A stretch of DNA of 64,000 bases from a bacterium (GCA_029565675.1 JAKQNP010000004.1:124001-188000); one strand, 5' to 3'; shown: positions 1-10,345, numbered from the stretch's first letter. Notes: generated by a model not told the origin, from the letters alone. Translations and numbers: made by a program.

Positions 1-1227
1 GGCCGCCAAGGTGTTGAGATGCTTGGAAGCAAAATCGAGTATCTGCTGCTGCACATCTTCGATTTCTCTGCGGCAGTCGATTACCTGTGGATATTCATCA
101 GAAAATTTCTGCATCAGATACGAGAGATTGCTTTCCAAATCCATCAATCGGTCTTTGAGGATCGTCAAGTTCGGCTCGCCTTGCATGGCGGAAAAATTGG
201 CGATTTGATGGATCACATACCGCCGATATTGGTCTGGATCAGCAGATCGATCCTGGTTCGATAATCTCTCCATCAAGGCGGTCAGATCAGCGCGCTGCTT
301 GGGCAACATCTGCAACTCGCGGTCATAGGTGAAAAGTTGATCGACAAGCTTGCGTTTCTCGGTTTCCAGCGTGAGCGGATAACGGCCATGAAACGAGCGC
401 AGATCGAGTTCCGCTTCGCGCATGCGATCTTCCGCCACCCTGACGCGCTCCCGCAGCGCGTCGAGCCTGCTGGCCTGATCGCGGTTTTTCAGCTTGAGCG
501 TCTCCTCTACATAAGCCTCGGCGATGCGGTTCAAATCGCTGGCCAACTCATCGGGATCAGTCCCCGACTTGATCAACTGCATGGTCGCCCCGGTGCTGCT
601 GATCAGAACCTGGGTGGACCCGATTTCATAGATCGCTTTGGAAAAAGGCCGCACGCGAAATTTGACGTTGTTGGCCTTTTGGACAAAACCCGGCTGCAGA
701 CGAAAAGCAAACCCGTTGATCTCACGCGAGTCCTGTACCACATCCCAAACAACGGCGCTGTCGATCGCCACCCAAACCGAATCTTTCATCTCATAGAGCA
801 CATAACGGCCCGCGTCAAAGGTCTGCAGGTCATAGTAGCCCGGAATCGGTGTTTTTGTGGTGGAAAATTCGCTGAACACACTGTCGCGGCTCTTGCCAAG
901 AGTACTCTCCGAGATCCGCATCGCCAAGCCGGTCTTGCTGGCCAAACGCTCCTTGAAATTGGTCGCCATGATCTCCAGCTGCCGGTACCGGCTCAACAAC
1001 GGAGTGTCGCCGCTCTCCCCCTGTTGGATGCGCACCAGCACCTTGGCTTCATAGATCGGCACTTCGTTCTTGCCGAGATAATATAAAAAGGCAGCAACTG
1101 CTGCCGATAAAAAAACAATCATCCACTTGCGTTTCCAAAAACCGACGAGCAACTTTTTATAATCAAATTGACTCGGTTCCTCGTCCTGCCAGGATGATTG
1201 AATTGTGCTATAGTCATCCATTGCCAT
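1..1227 (-). CDS. Wzz/GumC-like polysaccharide chain-length determinant protein, truncated by the left window edge
   Basis: Reverse-strand translation from ATG at 1227 is open to the window edge: MAMDDYSTIQSSWQDEEPSQFDYKKLLVGFWKRKWMIVFLSAAVAAFLYYLGKNEVPIYEAKVLVRIQQ..., with a TM helix then a coiled-coil region. Absent from the ORF track because it has no stop inside the window. Confidence 0.75.
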   Translation of the reverse strand, partial: MAMDDYSTIQSSWQDEEPSQFDYKKLLVGFWKRKWMIVFLSAAVAAFLYYLGKNEVPIYEAKVLVRIQQGESGDTPLLSRYRQLEIMATNFKERLASKTGLAMRISESTLGKSRDSVFSEFSTTKTPIPGYYDLQTFDAGRYVLYEMKDSVWVAIDSAVVWDVVQDSREINGFAFRLQPGFVQKANNVKFRVRPFSKAIYEIGSTQVLISSTGATMQLIKSGTDPDELASDLNRIAEAYVEETLKLKNRDQASRLDALRERVRVAEDRMREAELDLRSFHGRYPLTLETEKRKLVDQLFTYDRELQMLPKQRADLTALMERLSNQDRSADPDQYRRYVIHQIANFSAMQGEPNLTILKDRLMDLESNLSYLMQKFSDEYPQVIDCRREIEDVQQQILDFASKHLNTLAA

Positions 1228-1282
1228 TCTCGTCTACTTCTTGCCACCAAATGCGATCGGGTGTTCGTCTCAAAGCTCGAAA

Positions 1283-1978
1283 TTACTGCCGATAGTTGAT
1301 CCAGGAAAAATAAAAGATCAGAAGGGACATTCCGAACTGTGTATAGCGCATCAATGTGTTGAAGGTCAGTCGATTGGAACGCGGAGCAACGATCGCATCA
1401 CCTGACTGCAGCCCCAACTCATAAAGAGCCTGGGCATTGTAAAAAGCTTCGGAAAAATTGCTGTACAAGACCTGATTTTTGCGCATAACATAGACATCCT
1501 CGAGAACTATGCCGCCGGTTAACCCCCCCGACAGCTCCATGAGATCCCAGAATGACATCTTGAGATCAAGTCGATATAGCCCTGGTTTGCCAAATCCACC
1601 GACAAGCTGGATGCGTATCAACGGCTCGACGATGATATGCGGCTCGCGGGCAAATGGCTTGAATTTTTCTTCAAGAATTTTGGAAATTTCCGCCGCTGTG
1701 AAACCCTGAACATAAATCGTGCCGACCGAAATAAGATCGATCTCGCCAAAACCGTTGACGATTAACTCACGGTTGTGAAAATTGGCTATGTACTTGCCCT
1801 CTTCGACCGGAAAGAGACCATCATAAATATACAATTTGATTGCATCGCCCGCCTTGACCTTGATGTCCTTGGTTTTCTCCTCGCTTTGCTTGATCGGCTG
1901 GGCGTGGCAAATCGCGTAACCGACCGCGATGTAAACAAAAAGCAACTGTAAAAAAGAGAGCCGCTTGTTGATCCTCAT
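1283..1978 (-). CDS. Wza-like polysaccharide biosynthesis/export (SLBB-type) protein
   Basis: 231 aa; signal peptide, then VKAGDAIKLYIYDG...GEIDLISVGTIYVQGFTAAEISKILEEKF...IIVEPLIRIQLVGGFGKPGLY, typical of Poly_export/SLBB proteins. Confidence 0.8.
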   Translation of the reverse strand: MRINKRLSFLQLLFVYIAVGYAICHAQPIKQSEEKTKDIKVKAGDAIKLYIYDGLFPVEEGKYIANFHNRELIVNGFGEIDLISVGTIYVQGFTAAEISKILEEKFKPFAREPHIIVEPLIRIQLVGGFGKPGLYRLDLKMSFWDLMELSGGLTGGIVLEDVYVMRKNQVLYSNFSEAFYNAQALYELGLQSGDAIVAPRSNRLTFNTLMRYTQFGMSLLIFYFSWINYRQ

Positions 1979-2064
1979 GGTACCGCTCCACGGTATGGGG
2001 CCTGGATTCGTTCAACACCGAATCCGAGTCGACGATTGTCTGCCGCATTGTTCGCTCGAGCCTG

Positions 2065-2775
2065 TCAACGCGAACGATAATAGCGGTAGCGCTGCTTTTT
2101 GCTGCTCAAGGAAAGCCTTTTGAGCAACCTCCGCAACTTGAAATAACCGATTTTCGTATAGCCGAAACGCGGCGAGTAAAGGGTTCGCTTGATGGACCAA
2201 GTTCCCATTGCCGGATTCTCGACAACCATTTTTTTGATTTTTTCGGCAATCGGCAAATCCGCATCGCGGATTTCTCGACCGCGAACAGCAGTGAGATGGG
2301 GGGACATGACATCGCTTTTCTGCGCGGCAGTCGCCTCGGCTTTTTGAACCCTCTCCGATGGTTGAGGGGCTACCGCAACCGGCTGCAACATGCGTGCGGC
2401 GGTGATGTCGACCCCTCTGGCATATTCGAAATCGTTCAGGGCTTCTTCAAGAGAATCGTGGTAAGCCAAAATCCGATCAAACTCGAGCATCGCAAAGACT
2501 TCATAAACCTCGGGGGTCATGTGGATGATCTTGAGATCCCCCCCGCGTTCGCGCAATCCGCGAATCTCACCGACAAAAACTCCCCACCCGGCGCTGCTGA
2601 CATACTGCACCGCCGCCAGGTCAACGATAAATTGCGCGGTGCCTTCTTGTATATGCTGAAAAAGACGCTGCTGAAGCTCCGGTGAGGTGGTGGTATCCAC
2701 AAACCCACCCACTCGAAACAGCGCAATATCGTTTAAAGTACCGATTTGATCGACTTGAACTGAAATGCCTTCCAT
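2065..2775 (-). CDS. STAS-domain (anti-sigma factor antagonist-like) protein with extra basic C-terminal domain
   Basis: Likely start MEGISVQVDQIG...; FIVDLAAVQYVSSAGWGVFVGEIRGLRERGGDLKIIHMTPEVYEVFAMLEF matches the STAS fold; basic C-terminus ...RFGYTKIGYFKLRRLLKRLSLSSKKQRYRYYRSR. Confidence 0.75.
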   Translation of the reverse strand: MEGISVQVDQIGTLNDIALFRVGGFVDTTTSPELQQRLFQHIQEGTAQFIVDLAAVQYVSSAGWGVFVGEIRGLRERGGDLKIIHMTPEVYEVFAMLEFDRILAYHDSLEEALNDFEYARGVDITAARMLQPVAVAPQPSERVQKAEATAAQKSDVMSPHLTAVRGREIRDADLPIAEKIKKMVVENPAMGTWSIKRTLYSPRFGYTKIGYFKLRRLLKRLSLSSKKQRYRYYRSR

Positions 2776-3184
2776 GGGCGCCCAACTGTTAAATGATGCC
2801 TCTCTGCACGGCCTCATTTGATCAATTGAAACCGCAGCCGAGCCAGGTCACAGCGATCACGAATCATGAGAAGTGTGAGAGCGATGTGCAGATACAGATA
2901 GACCTTATCGTATGGGTACAAAGCAAAGTTGGTGCCAGGCCGAGAGCGCATTACTCGTCCGTCGCCCGATCGCTGAAAATATTTGCGGGAAATAGCTTGG
3001 TCTAAGTTATACAATATCAACCACTAAATCAACAACCGCCGCTTTGGCAACACGCCCACCAAACGCTGGCACAAAAAAAAACCGTTCATTGGTCGACCGT
3101 GTCGTGTGATGAAACAACAGTGTTGCATCATCGAACATCCACACGTCCGCTATCCAACAAACGGTAAACTTGCAATGTGAGATC

Positions 3185-4681
3185 TCAATTTTTTCGTTTG
3201 AGCGAGTCGAGCTTGTGGTAAAGTTTGACATACTTTTCAGCCAACGATTTCCAGCTGAAATCGAGCCGCATCGCGCGTTTGACAATCTTTTGCCACTCCT
3301 TGCCGGCGACAAATTCGCCAACCGCCCGTTCGATCGCCTCATAGAGGGCGGAGGCACTGTATTCCTGAAAGACAAATCCGTTTCCCTTGGCCGGATCTTT
3401 TGTGACATCGATGATGGTATCGGCCAGGCCTCCGGTCGCATGAACAATCGGCAAGGTGCCGTATTTCAAGCTGTAAAGCTGATTCAAGCCGCAGGGCTCA
3501 AACCGCGAGGGCATGAGAAAACAGTCGCTGCCGGCTTCGATCAAATGGGCCAATTCGTCATCGAATTTGAAATGCAGAGCCAATTTTTGCGGAAATTTTC
3601 GCTGCAGCGCCTTGAGCCCCGTTTCGTAGCGAGACTCGCCGGTGCCAAGAATAATCAGCTGCAAATTCAAAGCAAAGATTTTTTCCGCACCTTCCAACAG
3701 GATATCGAATCCCTTTTGTTCGGTCAAACGGGAAATCATGCCGATGATCGGTACGGTCGGGTCGAAATTCAAACCGCTCTGTTCAGCCAGGGCCTGCTTG
3801 TTCACCACCTTTTCCTTGAGCGAAGCAGCATTGTATTTTGCCGGAATCAGGGAATCGATTTCCGGATTCCATATCGAATAATCCACCCCGTTCAGGATGC
3901 CGACCAGCTCTCTTTTGCGTGCGCGAAAGATAGGATCCAATCCTGCACCAAGTGTCTCATTCTGCTGGATCTCCTGGGCATATGACGGGCTGACCGTGGT
4001 CAAATAATCGGCAGAAAGAGCACCCAGCTTGAGAAAGTTTACCCGCCCATAAAACTCCATGTCGCCGTCTTTTTGCCCCAACTCTTGCGGAAGCCCGATC
4101 TTTGCCAGCACCGCAGGCTCGAAAACCCCTTGAAAAGCGACATTGTGCAAAGATAGAACCGTGCGCGTTTTGGCAAAAAAACCATCGTTCGAGTAATCGT
4201 TCTTGAGCAGCCACGGAATCAGTGCGGTCTGCCAATCGTTGCAATGAATGACATCCGGCTCCCAATGCAACAGCTTGGTCGTCTCCAACGCCGCCCGACA
4301 AAAGAGAGCAAAACGCTCGGCATTGTTGGCAAAATCTTTGCCGGTTCGCGGATCGATATAAAGGTCCTTTTTGTCAAAAAATGGCTTGTTTTCCAAAAAA
4401 TAGACTTGCACCTTGGTGTCCGGGATAAAAGCCGACTTGGCCAGCGCAGCGTATTCCTTGCCGCCCATGATCAACGGAATCTTGCGCAATCGGATCACAT
4501 CCCGCAGAACATATTTGCGCTCGCTGATGCAACCATATTTTGGCATCATCACCCGAACGTCATGACCCGCTTCATAAAGCGCCTTGGGCAAAGCACCGCT
4601 GACATCTCCCAAGCCACCGGTCTTGGCAAAGGGCGCCACTTCAGAGGACAAAAACAATATCTTTAGCCGATTCTTCATCAT
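3185..4681 (-). CDS. glgA: Glycogen synthase (ADP-glucose type)
   Basis: 498 aa; KILFLSSEVAPFAKTGGLGDVSGALPKAL, HNVAFQG, SRLTEQKGFDILL, PSRFEPCGLNQLYSLKYGTLPIVHATGGLADTI. Confidence 0.95.
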   Translation of the reverse strand: MMKNRLKILFLSSEVAPFAKTGGLGDVSGALPKALYEAGHDVRVMMPKYGCISERKYVLRDVIRLRKIPLIMGGKEYAALAKSAFIPDTKVQVYFLENKPFFDKKDLYIDPRTGKDFANNAERFALFCRAALETTKLLHWEPDVIHCNDWQTALIPWLLKNDYSNDGFFAKTRTVLSLHNVAFQGVFEPAVLAKIGLPQELGQKDGDMEFYGRVNFLKLGALSADYLTTVSPSYAQEIQQNETLGAGLDPIFRARKRELVGILNGVDYSIWNPEIDSLIPAKYNAASLKEKVVNKQALAEQSGLNFDPTVPIIGMISRLTEQKGFDILLEGAEKIFALNLQLIILGTGESRYETGLKALQRKFPQKLALHFKFDDELAHLIEAGSDCFLMPSRFEPCGLNQLYSLKYGTLPIVHATGGLADTIIDVTKDPAKGNGFVFQEYSASALYEAIERAVGEFVAGKEWQKIVKRAMRLDFSWKSLAEKYVKLYHKLDSLKRKN

Positions 4682-4946
4682 GAATTTGCCTGATTTGCTG
4701 TCTCGTTTGAGGTGAGCTACAAAAACTGCTGGATTCGGTATGCAACACCAGATCTAGGTGATACCCTCACTCGGTACGCAGCACCGAAACTCCAACTAAA
4801 ACCAAAAGGACGCTCGCACCAATAAGGTGGTAATGAGGGCTGCTGCAAACCAAAAGTATAAAGAGCCTCTTTATTGGATTCTGTTAACACAGAGTCCGGA
4901 TAATTGCAATAAACCTTATAAATTATTAAAATTTCACCACAAATGC

Positions 4947-4978
4947 AACAAAAAAAGGGTGATCCAATATCACCCTTT
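4947..4978 (-). terminator. Rho-independent terminator downstream of the YbgF-like gene
   Basis: On the minus strand: AAAGGGTGAT-ATTGG-ATCACCCTTT followed by a T-run (TTTTTTTGTTGC). Confidence 0.75.
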
Positions 4979-5171
4979 CTCTATCCCGGATCGCCGTCGA
5001 CCTGTCGAACAGCAGGACACGATTGCTTTCCCCTGCCTGCGAAGATCTGCTTTTGCAGTCATCGCAACAGTGGCAGACAATCGTTCTTCCCTCTCTCCGT
5101 ATGCTCCAAAAGCCTGCAGATGGAGCGAAAAACGGGGATCCTGCCGGTGACGCAAGCGACAGCGCCAACTG

Positions 5172-6047
5172 CTAGAGATTCTGCAAATAACGTCGGGCCT
5201 GGGCTACATAATCGCTGTCTGGATAGTTGCTCAATAACGTTTCGAATTCAGCGCGGGCTTTTTCCAGGTTGCCCAACTTTTGATGGCACAGCCCCAACTT
5301 GAGCTGGGCATCGGCGACTTTATTGGATCCCTTGAAAGCAAACACTTTTTCGAATTCGATAATGGCTTGATGGTATTGCTGCAGGCCGTAGTAGCATTCA
5401 CCCTTCCAATATTGACAATTGTCGAGCAAGTCAGGGTCGCCGCCGCTTTGCAGCAATTGATCGAAAACCTGCAATGCTTGGTTGTAATTGCGCGTCTCGT
5501 ATAACTGCAGCGCTGCCTGGTATCGGTCACTGAAACCGCCCGAGACAGAAACCGTTGTCGTCGCCGGGCGACTCGTGGTGGTTGGTTCGACTGTCTCTTG
5601 AACTTGCATGGCGCTCACGCGCCGCTCGCTTTCAGCCAATTCCGCTTTCAGATTGGCCACTTCCACATTTTTATCGCTGATCTCTTTTTGCATCTCGCTG
5701 ATGCGGGCTTCCATCTCCTGGAGATTGGCTGCACTCGCTTGACTTTCATTTTTGGTTTTGGTGCTGGTGTCAGAGCTCAAACCCAATAAGCGCAAAACCT
5801 CATCTTCGTCCGACGGCGCGCTCTGTGCTCTCTCGTTGACCAGGGGTTCCTCGGCAGCCCGGGTTAAATCCTCGTCATAGATGACGCCGCTGTCCTTGCG
5901 CGAAGACGAACAGGAAATCAGTGCAACAACCGCCAACAAAGCCCAGAACACCCTGACTCCGTCTATCCTTCTCATCTCTCTCTCCTCAATAGAGTTAGAC
6001 TGAATGAATCCAATCCTGAATTCTTTCAGCCAATATCCGGTCGGCAA
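5172..6047 (-). CDS. YbgF/CpoB-like coiled-coil and TPR periplasmic protein
   Basis: 291 aa; lipoprotein-like LLAVVALISCSSS, coiled coil, then FSDRYQAALQLYETRNYNQALQVFDQLLQ...YWKGECYYGLQQYHQAIIEFEKV. Start may be internal (MRRIDGVRVFW). Confidence 0.75.
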   Translation of the reverse strand: MPTGYWLKEFRIGFIQSNSIEEREMRRIDGVRVFWALLAVVALISCSSSRKDSGVIYDEDLTRAAEEPLVNERAQSAPSDEDEVLRLLGLSSDTSTKTKNESQASAANLQEMEARISEMQKEISDKNVEVANLKAELAESERRVSAMQVQETVEPTTTSRPATTTVSVSGGFSDRYQAALQLYETRNYNQALQVFDQLLQSGGDPDLLDNCQYWKGECYYGLQQYHQAIIEFEKVFAFKGSNKVADAQLKLGLCHQKLGNLEKARAEFETLLSNYPDSDYVAQARRYLQNL

Positions 6048-6481
6048 CGCTCAAGAGTCTCATCCCTTCGCCTTACCCCCGATCGAATCCATCCCGCCGA
6101 TATTCAATGGTTGAACTCGACATCTCGCCATGTCCCTGCTGCGGACACCCGAAACCAAGTTGAAAATCACATGTTCGTCATCGAATCGACAGGCAAAGCC
6201 GGCCATTGAAGCATCATCTCGCCGACTACAGCGCACAGTTGGGAAAGCCTTTGATGCAGGAGCAGAAGATGCAAAATATCCAGGGGTCAACCCGTGCTAG
6301 ACAACAAGTCGCCCGCAATTTATTAAAGTCGTTCATAAAAGTCAAGGATTTTTCACCCATAAATAAAGCTAACTAAATAAATTTGATTCACTTATACTTA
6401 AACCAAACCGCCGACAGATCTGGGATCGCCGGAACTATCGGATAAAAATCATTCCCCCTCGCAGCAATCGCCAAAAATGGT

Positions 6482-7318
6482 TCAATGGGATTTGGCCTTC
6501 ACAGAGGCAGACTTTGCCGCTTTGTCCGAGCCGATGACCAAACCAATCACCCCTAAAACAACGAAAGCAATGCTGATCGCCTGGTTCATGCTCAGACTTT
6601 TGCCGACGACAGTCAACAGCACCATGCTGTCTTCATAATAACGAAATAGGTCAATGATAAAACGCGCAATCCCATAGAGGATCAAAAAGAGATAAAAGAG
6701 AAATCCGGTAAAGCGTTTTTTGCGATCAAACGCCAGCAAAACAAACAAAATTATCAGACCATAGAGCGATGAATATAGCTGTGCAGGAATCAGGGGAATG
6801 CCGGGGAATACATCGCCGGCCGGGCTGTGATAAGGGAAAAGCACACACCAGCCGTGTCCGTGTTCACACGGCAGGCCGAAGCAGCAGCCGTTCAAAAAGC
6901 AACCGATGCGGGTCAAGAAAATGCCGAGCCCCACGCTGGGCATCACCACATCGGCAAATTTTAAAAAGCTCAATTTGCGGTGGCGCAAAAAAAGATAGGA
7001 ACTGATGAACGCCAACAGCACTCCACCCAACAGGGTCAACCCGGCCAGTCCGATTTGGCCGTCGCTCTGAAATGGATTGATGGTATCCAGCCAACGGCCG
7101 CGAAATTCATCGAGGTGAAAAACCACATACATCAGCCGCGAGCCCACAATCGAACTGATCAGAATGATCACCGATAAATCCATGATGTCGTTGGGATTGA
7201 TACCGCGGTTTTTGGCCCTCCTGGTCGCCAGCCAAATTCCGAACAAAAAGGACAGAGCGAGCATGAAGCCATAGGAGCGCAATTCGAACGCACCAATCTT
7301 GAAAATCACCGGATGCAC
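6482..7318 (-). CDS. lgt: Prolipoprotein diacylglyceryl transferase
   Basis: 278 aa; MHPVIFKIGAFELRSYGFMLALSFLFGIWLA, GLTLLGGVLLAF, LTRIGCFLNGCCFG. Confidence 0.93.
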   Translation of the reverse strand: MHPVIFKIGAFELRSYGFMLALSFLFGIWLATRRAKNRGINPNDIMDLSVIILISSIVGSRLMYVVFHLDEFRGRWLDTINPFQSDGQIGLAGLTLLGGVLLAFISSYLFLRHRKLSFLKFADVVMPSVGLGIFLTRIGCFLNGCCFGLPCEHGHGWCVLFPYHSPAGDVFPGIPLIPAQLYSSLYGLIILFVLLAFDRKKRFTGFLFYLFLILYGIARFIIDLFRYYEDSMVLLTVVGKSLSMNQAISIAFVVLGVIGLVIGSDKAAKSASVKAKSH

Positions 7319-7327
7319 AGTTTCCTC

Positions 7328-8554
7328 CTATCCGTAAAGATGAAAACGCCGTATGGAAATATTGACCAACAAACCCGCCATCATCAGACTGGTGATCATC
7401 GAAGATCCCCCATAACTGATAAACGGCAACGGCAATCCGGTAACCGGCATAATGCCGACCGTCATACCGATATTGACAACCACCTGAAAGGCAAAAAGAG
7501 AAACCAGTCCTACCGCAACCAGACCGCCGAAACGGTCGTTGGTGGCCGCCGCCACCGAAATGCTGCGCATCAGGAAAACAAAAAACACCGTGAGAACCGC
7601 CATCGAGCCGAAAAATCCCCATTCTTCCGCCAAAACAGAAAAAATGAAATCTGTATGCTGTGCCGGTAAAAATCGCAGCTGGGTTTGGGTTCCGTGCAAA
7701 AAGCCCTTGCCCAGCCAACCGCCCGAGCCGATGGCGACTTTGGATTGGATAATCTGATAGCCGGCCCCTTGGGGATCGGAAACCAGGCCGAGAAAGGTCA
7801 AAATGCGGTTCTGTTGATACGGGTGGAGCTTGCCCCAGATCTGCGGTGCCAGAATGCCGACGAAAATATTGATCAGAAATACCCCCCAGAACATCCATCG
7901 ACCTCCACGGGACAGAATCAGTACCCCACAGATCAGGAGTATGACGAAAAAAAAGGTCCAGAAATTAAACGAGGCCACAAACGTGATAAATGGCGAAAGG
8001 ATAATGAAAACAACCAACGATTTCAAACCGCGCCAATAGAGCATGGGAATGGTCACCACGCCATAAGTCAAGGCTGTACCAAGGTCGGGTTGCTTGATAA
8101 CCAGGGCAAAAGGCACCAGAGCCAAAATAAATACCGTCAACAGAGTGCGAAGTTGATGTGGATCCAAATCGTCGTCGCTGAGATAATGCGCCAGGGTAAG
8201 GACCAGCATCGGCTTCATGAATTCCGACGGCTGGAATTTGATCGTTCCCCATTCAAACCAGCGGTGCGCACCGGTTGGGCCACTGATCAGGTCGAGCAAG
8301 ATCAAACTGACCACCAAACCGGCATAGCCGAGATAGGAAATCTCGCGAAACCACCGTGTCGGCACCAGGCTTATGACCGTTGCCAGCGCCAAACCAATGG
8401 CAATCCAGACCAGCTGTTTGTCAAAGTTCTCGCGCATATTCATCGACTGGCTGTTGCTGGTGGAGCTGTACACCGCCAAGCAGCTGAATACCAGGAGCAT
8501 CAGCACACAAGAGATCAACAGCCAATCGACCTTTTTTCGGCCAGCAAAGATCAT
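7328..8554 (-). CDS. rodA: Rod shape-determining protein RodA (SEDS family)
   Basis: Probable start MIFAGRKKVDWLLIS; SEDS signatures KQPDLGTAL, GTQTQLRFLPAQHTDFIFSVLAEEWGFFG, GLPLPFISYGGSSM. Confidence 0.93.
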   Translation of the reverse strand: MIFAGRKKVDWLLISCVLMLLVFSCLAVYSSTSNSQSMNMRENFDKQLVWIAIGLALATVISLVPTRWFREISYLGYAGLVVSLILLDLISGPTGAHRWFEWGTIKFQPSEFMKPMLVLTLAHYLSDDDLDPHQLRTLLTVFILALVPFALVIKQPDLGTALTYGVVTIPMLYWRGLKSLVVFIILSPFITFVASFNFWTFFFVILLICGVLILSRGGRWMFWGVFLINIFVGILAPQIWGKLHPYQQNRILTFLGLVSDPQGAGYQIIQSKVAIGSGGWLGKGFLHGTQTQLRFLPAQHTDFIFSVLAEEWGFFGSMAVLTVFFVFLMRSISVAAATNDRFGGLVAVGLVSLFAFQVVVNIGMTVGIMPVTGLPLPFISYGGSSMITSLMMAGLLVNISIRRFHLYG

Positions 8555-10332
8555 CGTTTCTCCCGAGCGGCATCCGCTGGATAGAGCTGAAAATATCGCT
8601 TCAACATGGTCCCGGCCAACGGCGCTGCGACTCCGCCTCCGCTTCCGCCGTTCTCCACAAACACGCAAATCGCCACTTGCGCGGATTCAAATGGGGCAAA
8701 TCCAATAAACCAGGCATGTGTATCGCCATGCGGATTCTGCGCTGTACCGGTTTTGCCTGCCACCAACACCCCTGGAACCGAGGCAGCCATTCCGGTTCCG
8801 CCTGCCTCATTGACCACCTCGCACATGGCCGCAGCCAGGAACTCCAGGTTCTGCGGCGACATGCCGACAACGTTTTTGCGCACTGGCGCAATCCACAGGG
8901 TATCGCCGCGGCCAGGCTGATACACCGCGCGCAAAAGATGGGGCTGATAATAAACCCCGCGATTGCCCAAAATCATGGCAAACTGCGCCATTTGCAGCGG
9001 CGTTGTCAACAAATCGCCCTGACCGATGCCCAGATTCAACATCATGCCGCGCGTCCAGCCGCCTTTGCGATAGGTCTTGTCCAAATACTCTCGATCCGGG
9101 GTCAATCCGGCGGCTTCGCCAGGCACATCGATGCCGGTCGCCTGGCCAAAACCAAATCGCCGCGAAAAGTCAGCCCATTGGTCGACATCCACCCTGGTGC
9201 TCAGGGTGTAAAAGTAGGTGTTGCACGACTCGCGAATCGCACCCCCCAAATCGAGAGTGCCGTGCCCTCCCTCCTTCCAACATCCAAATGAACGCATGCC
9301 GTAGACAAAATAGCCTGGACAATGCACCTTGGAATTGGGTCTGATGATGCCGTTTTCCAGGGCTGCGGCTGCCAAAACAATCTTATAGGTCGACCCGGGT
9401 GCATAAGTGCTCTTGACCATTCGATCATAGAGCGGATGGGTTTCATCGGTGATCAACCGGCGCCATTCCGCCATTTTGATTCCACCGCTGAACAGGTTGG
9501 GATTATAATCGGGTTTGCTGCACAACGCCAGAATTTCCCCGTTGCGCGTATCGATCAGGACCAGACCGCCTTTTTTTTCGGCAAACAGCTCCTCAGCCAG
9601 CTCTTGCAGCCGCTCGTCGAGGCTCAAGAAAAGATCTTCTCCGCGGACCTTGTCGACCTCCCCCTCCATCTCGATATTCCGCACTTCGTGGCCGAATGCG
9701 TCGACTTCAATATAATCATAACCGATTTGCCCTCGCAAACGGCGATCATAGGTCTTTTCCAAACCGGTCTTGCCGATCATATCGCCGGCTCGCAAACCGG
9801 CGTATTTGTCGGATTTGAGCTCTGCCCGTGCCACCTCGCCAAGATATCCGAACAGGTGCGATGCCTGCACCGGAGAAGGATAGATCCGCATCGGTTCGAC
9901 TTCATAGAAAACTCCCGGCAAAGCGAGCTTCCATTCCTCGATCTGCACCAAAGCCGAGTAATCGAGATTGCGGCGCAGACGAACCGCGGTGAACGGGCTA
10001 TCTGCCCGGCGCAACTCTGCAGCCAGGCTGTCGGTCCCCGTCCCCAGGATCTCCGACAATTTGACCAGGATCGTGTCATTCTGCAGACACTCAAAGGGCG
10101 TGGCATAGAGCGAATAGGCGGGACTGTTGTCGACCAAAACGACCTGCTGGCGATCATAGATCAATCCCCGGTCCGGCGGCAGGATCAACCGCCGAATGCG
10201 ATTTTTCTCCGAATGGCGCAAATATTGTTGCTGATGGTACACCTGCAGCCGGAACAGCATCACCACCAACAGCAAAAACAGCGCAGCAAAAATCGAGGTA
10301 AAAACCACCCGTTTTCCAGTGAAATCGACCAT
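8551..10332 (-). CDS. mrdA: Penicillin-binding protein 2
   Basis: 593 aa; PDRGLIYDR, YAPGSTYKI (SxxK), SCNTYFY (SxN), GKTGTAQN (KTG), N-terminal TM helix. Confidence 0.95.
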   Translation of the reverse strand: MVDFTGKRVVFTSIFAALFLLLVVMLFRLQVYHQQQYLRHSEKNRIRRLILPPDRGLIYDRQQVVLVDNSPAYSLYATPFECLQNDTILVKLSEILGTGTDSLAAELRRADSPFTAVRLRRNLDYSALVQIEEWKLALPGVFYEVEPMRIYPSPVQASHLFGYLGEVARAELKSDKYAGLRAGDMIGKTGLEKTYDRRLRGQIGYDYIEVDAFGHEVRNIEMEGEVDKVRGEDLFLSLDERLQELAEELFAEKKGGLVLIDTRNGEILALCSKPDYNPNLFSGGIKMAEWRRLITDETHPLYDRMVKSTYAPGSTYKIVLAAAALENGIIRPNSKVHCPGYFVYGMRSFGCWKEGGHGTLDLGGAIRESCNTYFYTLSTRVDVDQWADFSRRFGFGQATGIDVPGEAAGLTPDREYLDKTYRKGGWTRGMMLNLGIGQGDLLTTPLQMAQFAMILGNRGVYYQPHLLRAVYQPGRGDTLWIAPVRKNVVGMSPQNLEFLAAAMCEVVNEAGGTGMAASVPGVLVAGKTGTAQNPHGDTHAWFIGFAPFESAQVAICVFVENGGSGGGVAAPLAGTMLKRYFQLYPADAAREKR

Positions 10333-10345
10333 ACGCTTTTATCCA

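Noticed and set aside
337-1086. 249-aa plus-strand ORF at the left edge
   Set aside because: Antisense to the Wzz/GumC-like gene, whose minus-strand translation has clear TM and coiled-coil features; the plus ORF has no recognisable domain.
3107-3130. TGATGAAACAACAGTGTTGCATCA hairpin downstream of glgA as a terminator
   Set aside because: Imperfect stem and no T-run following it on the minus strand.
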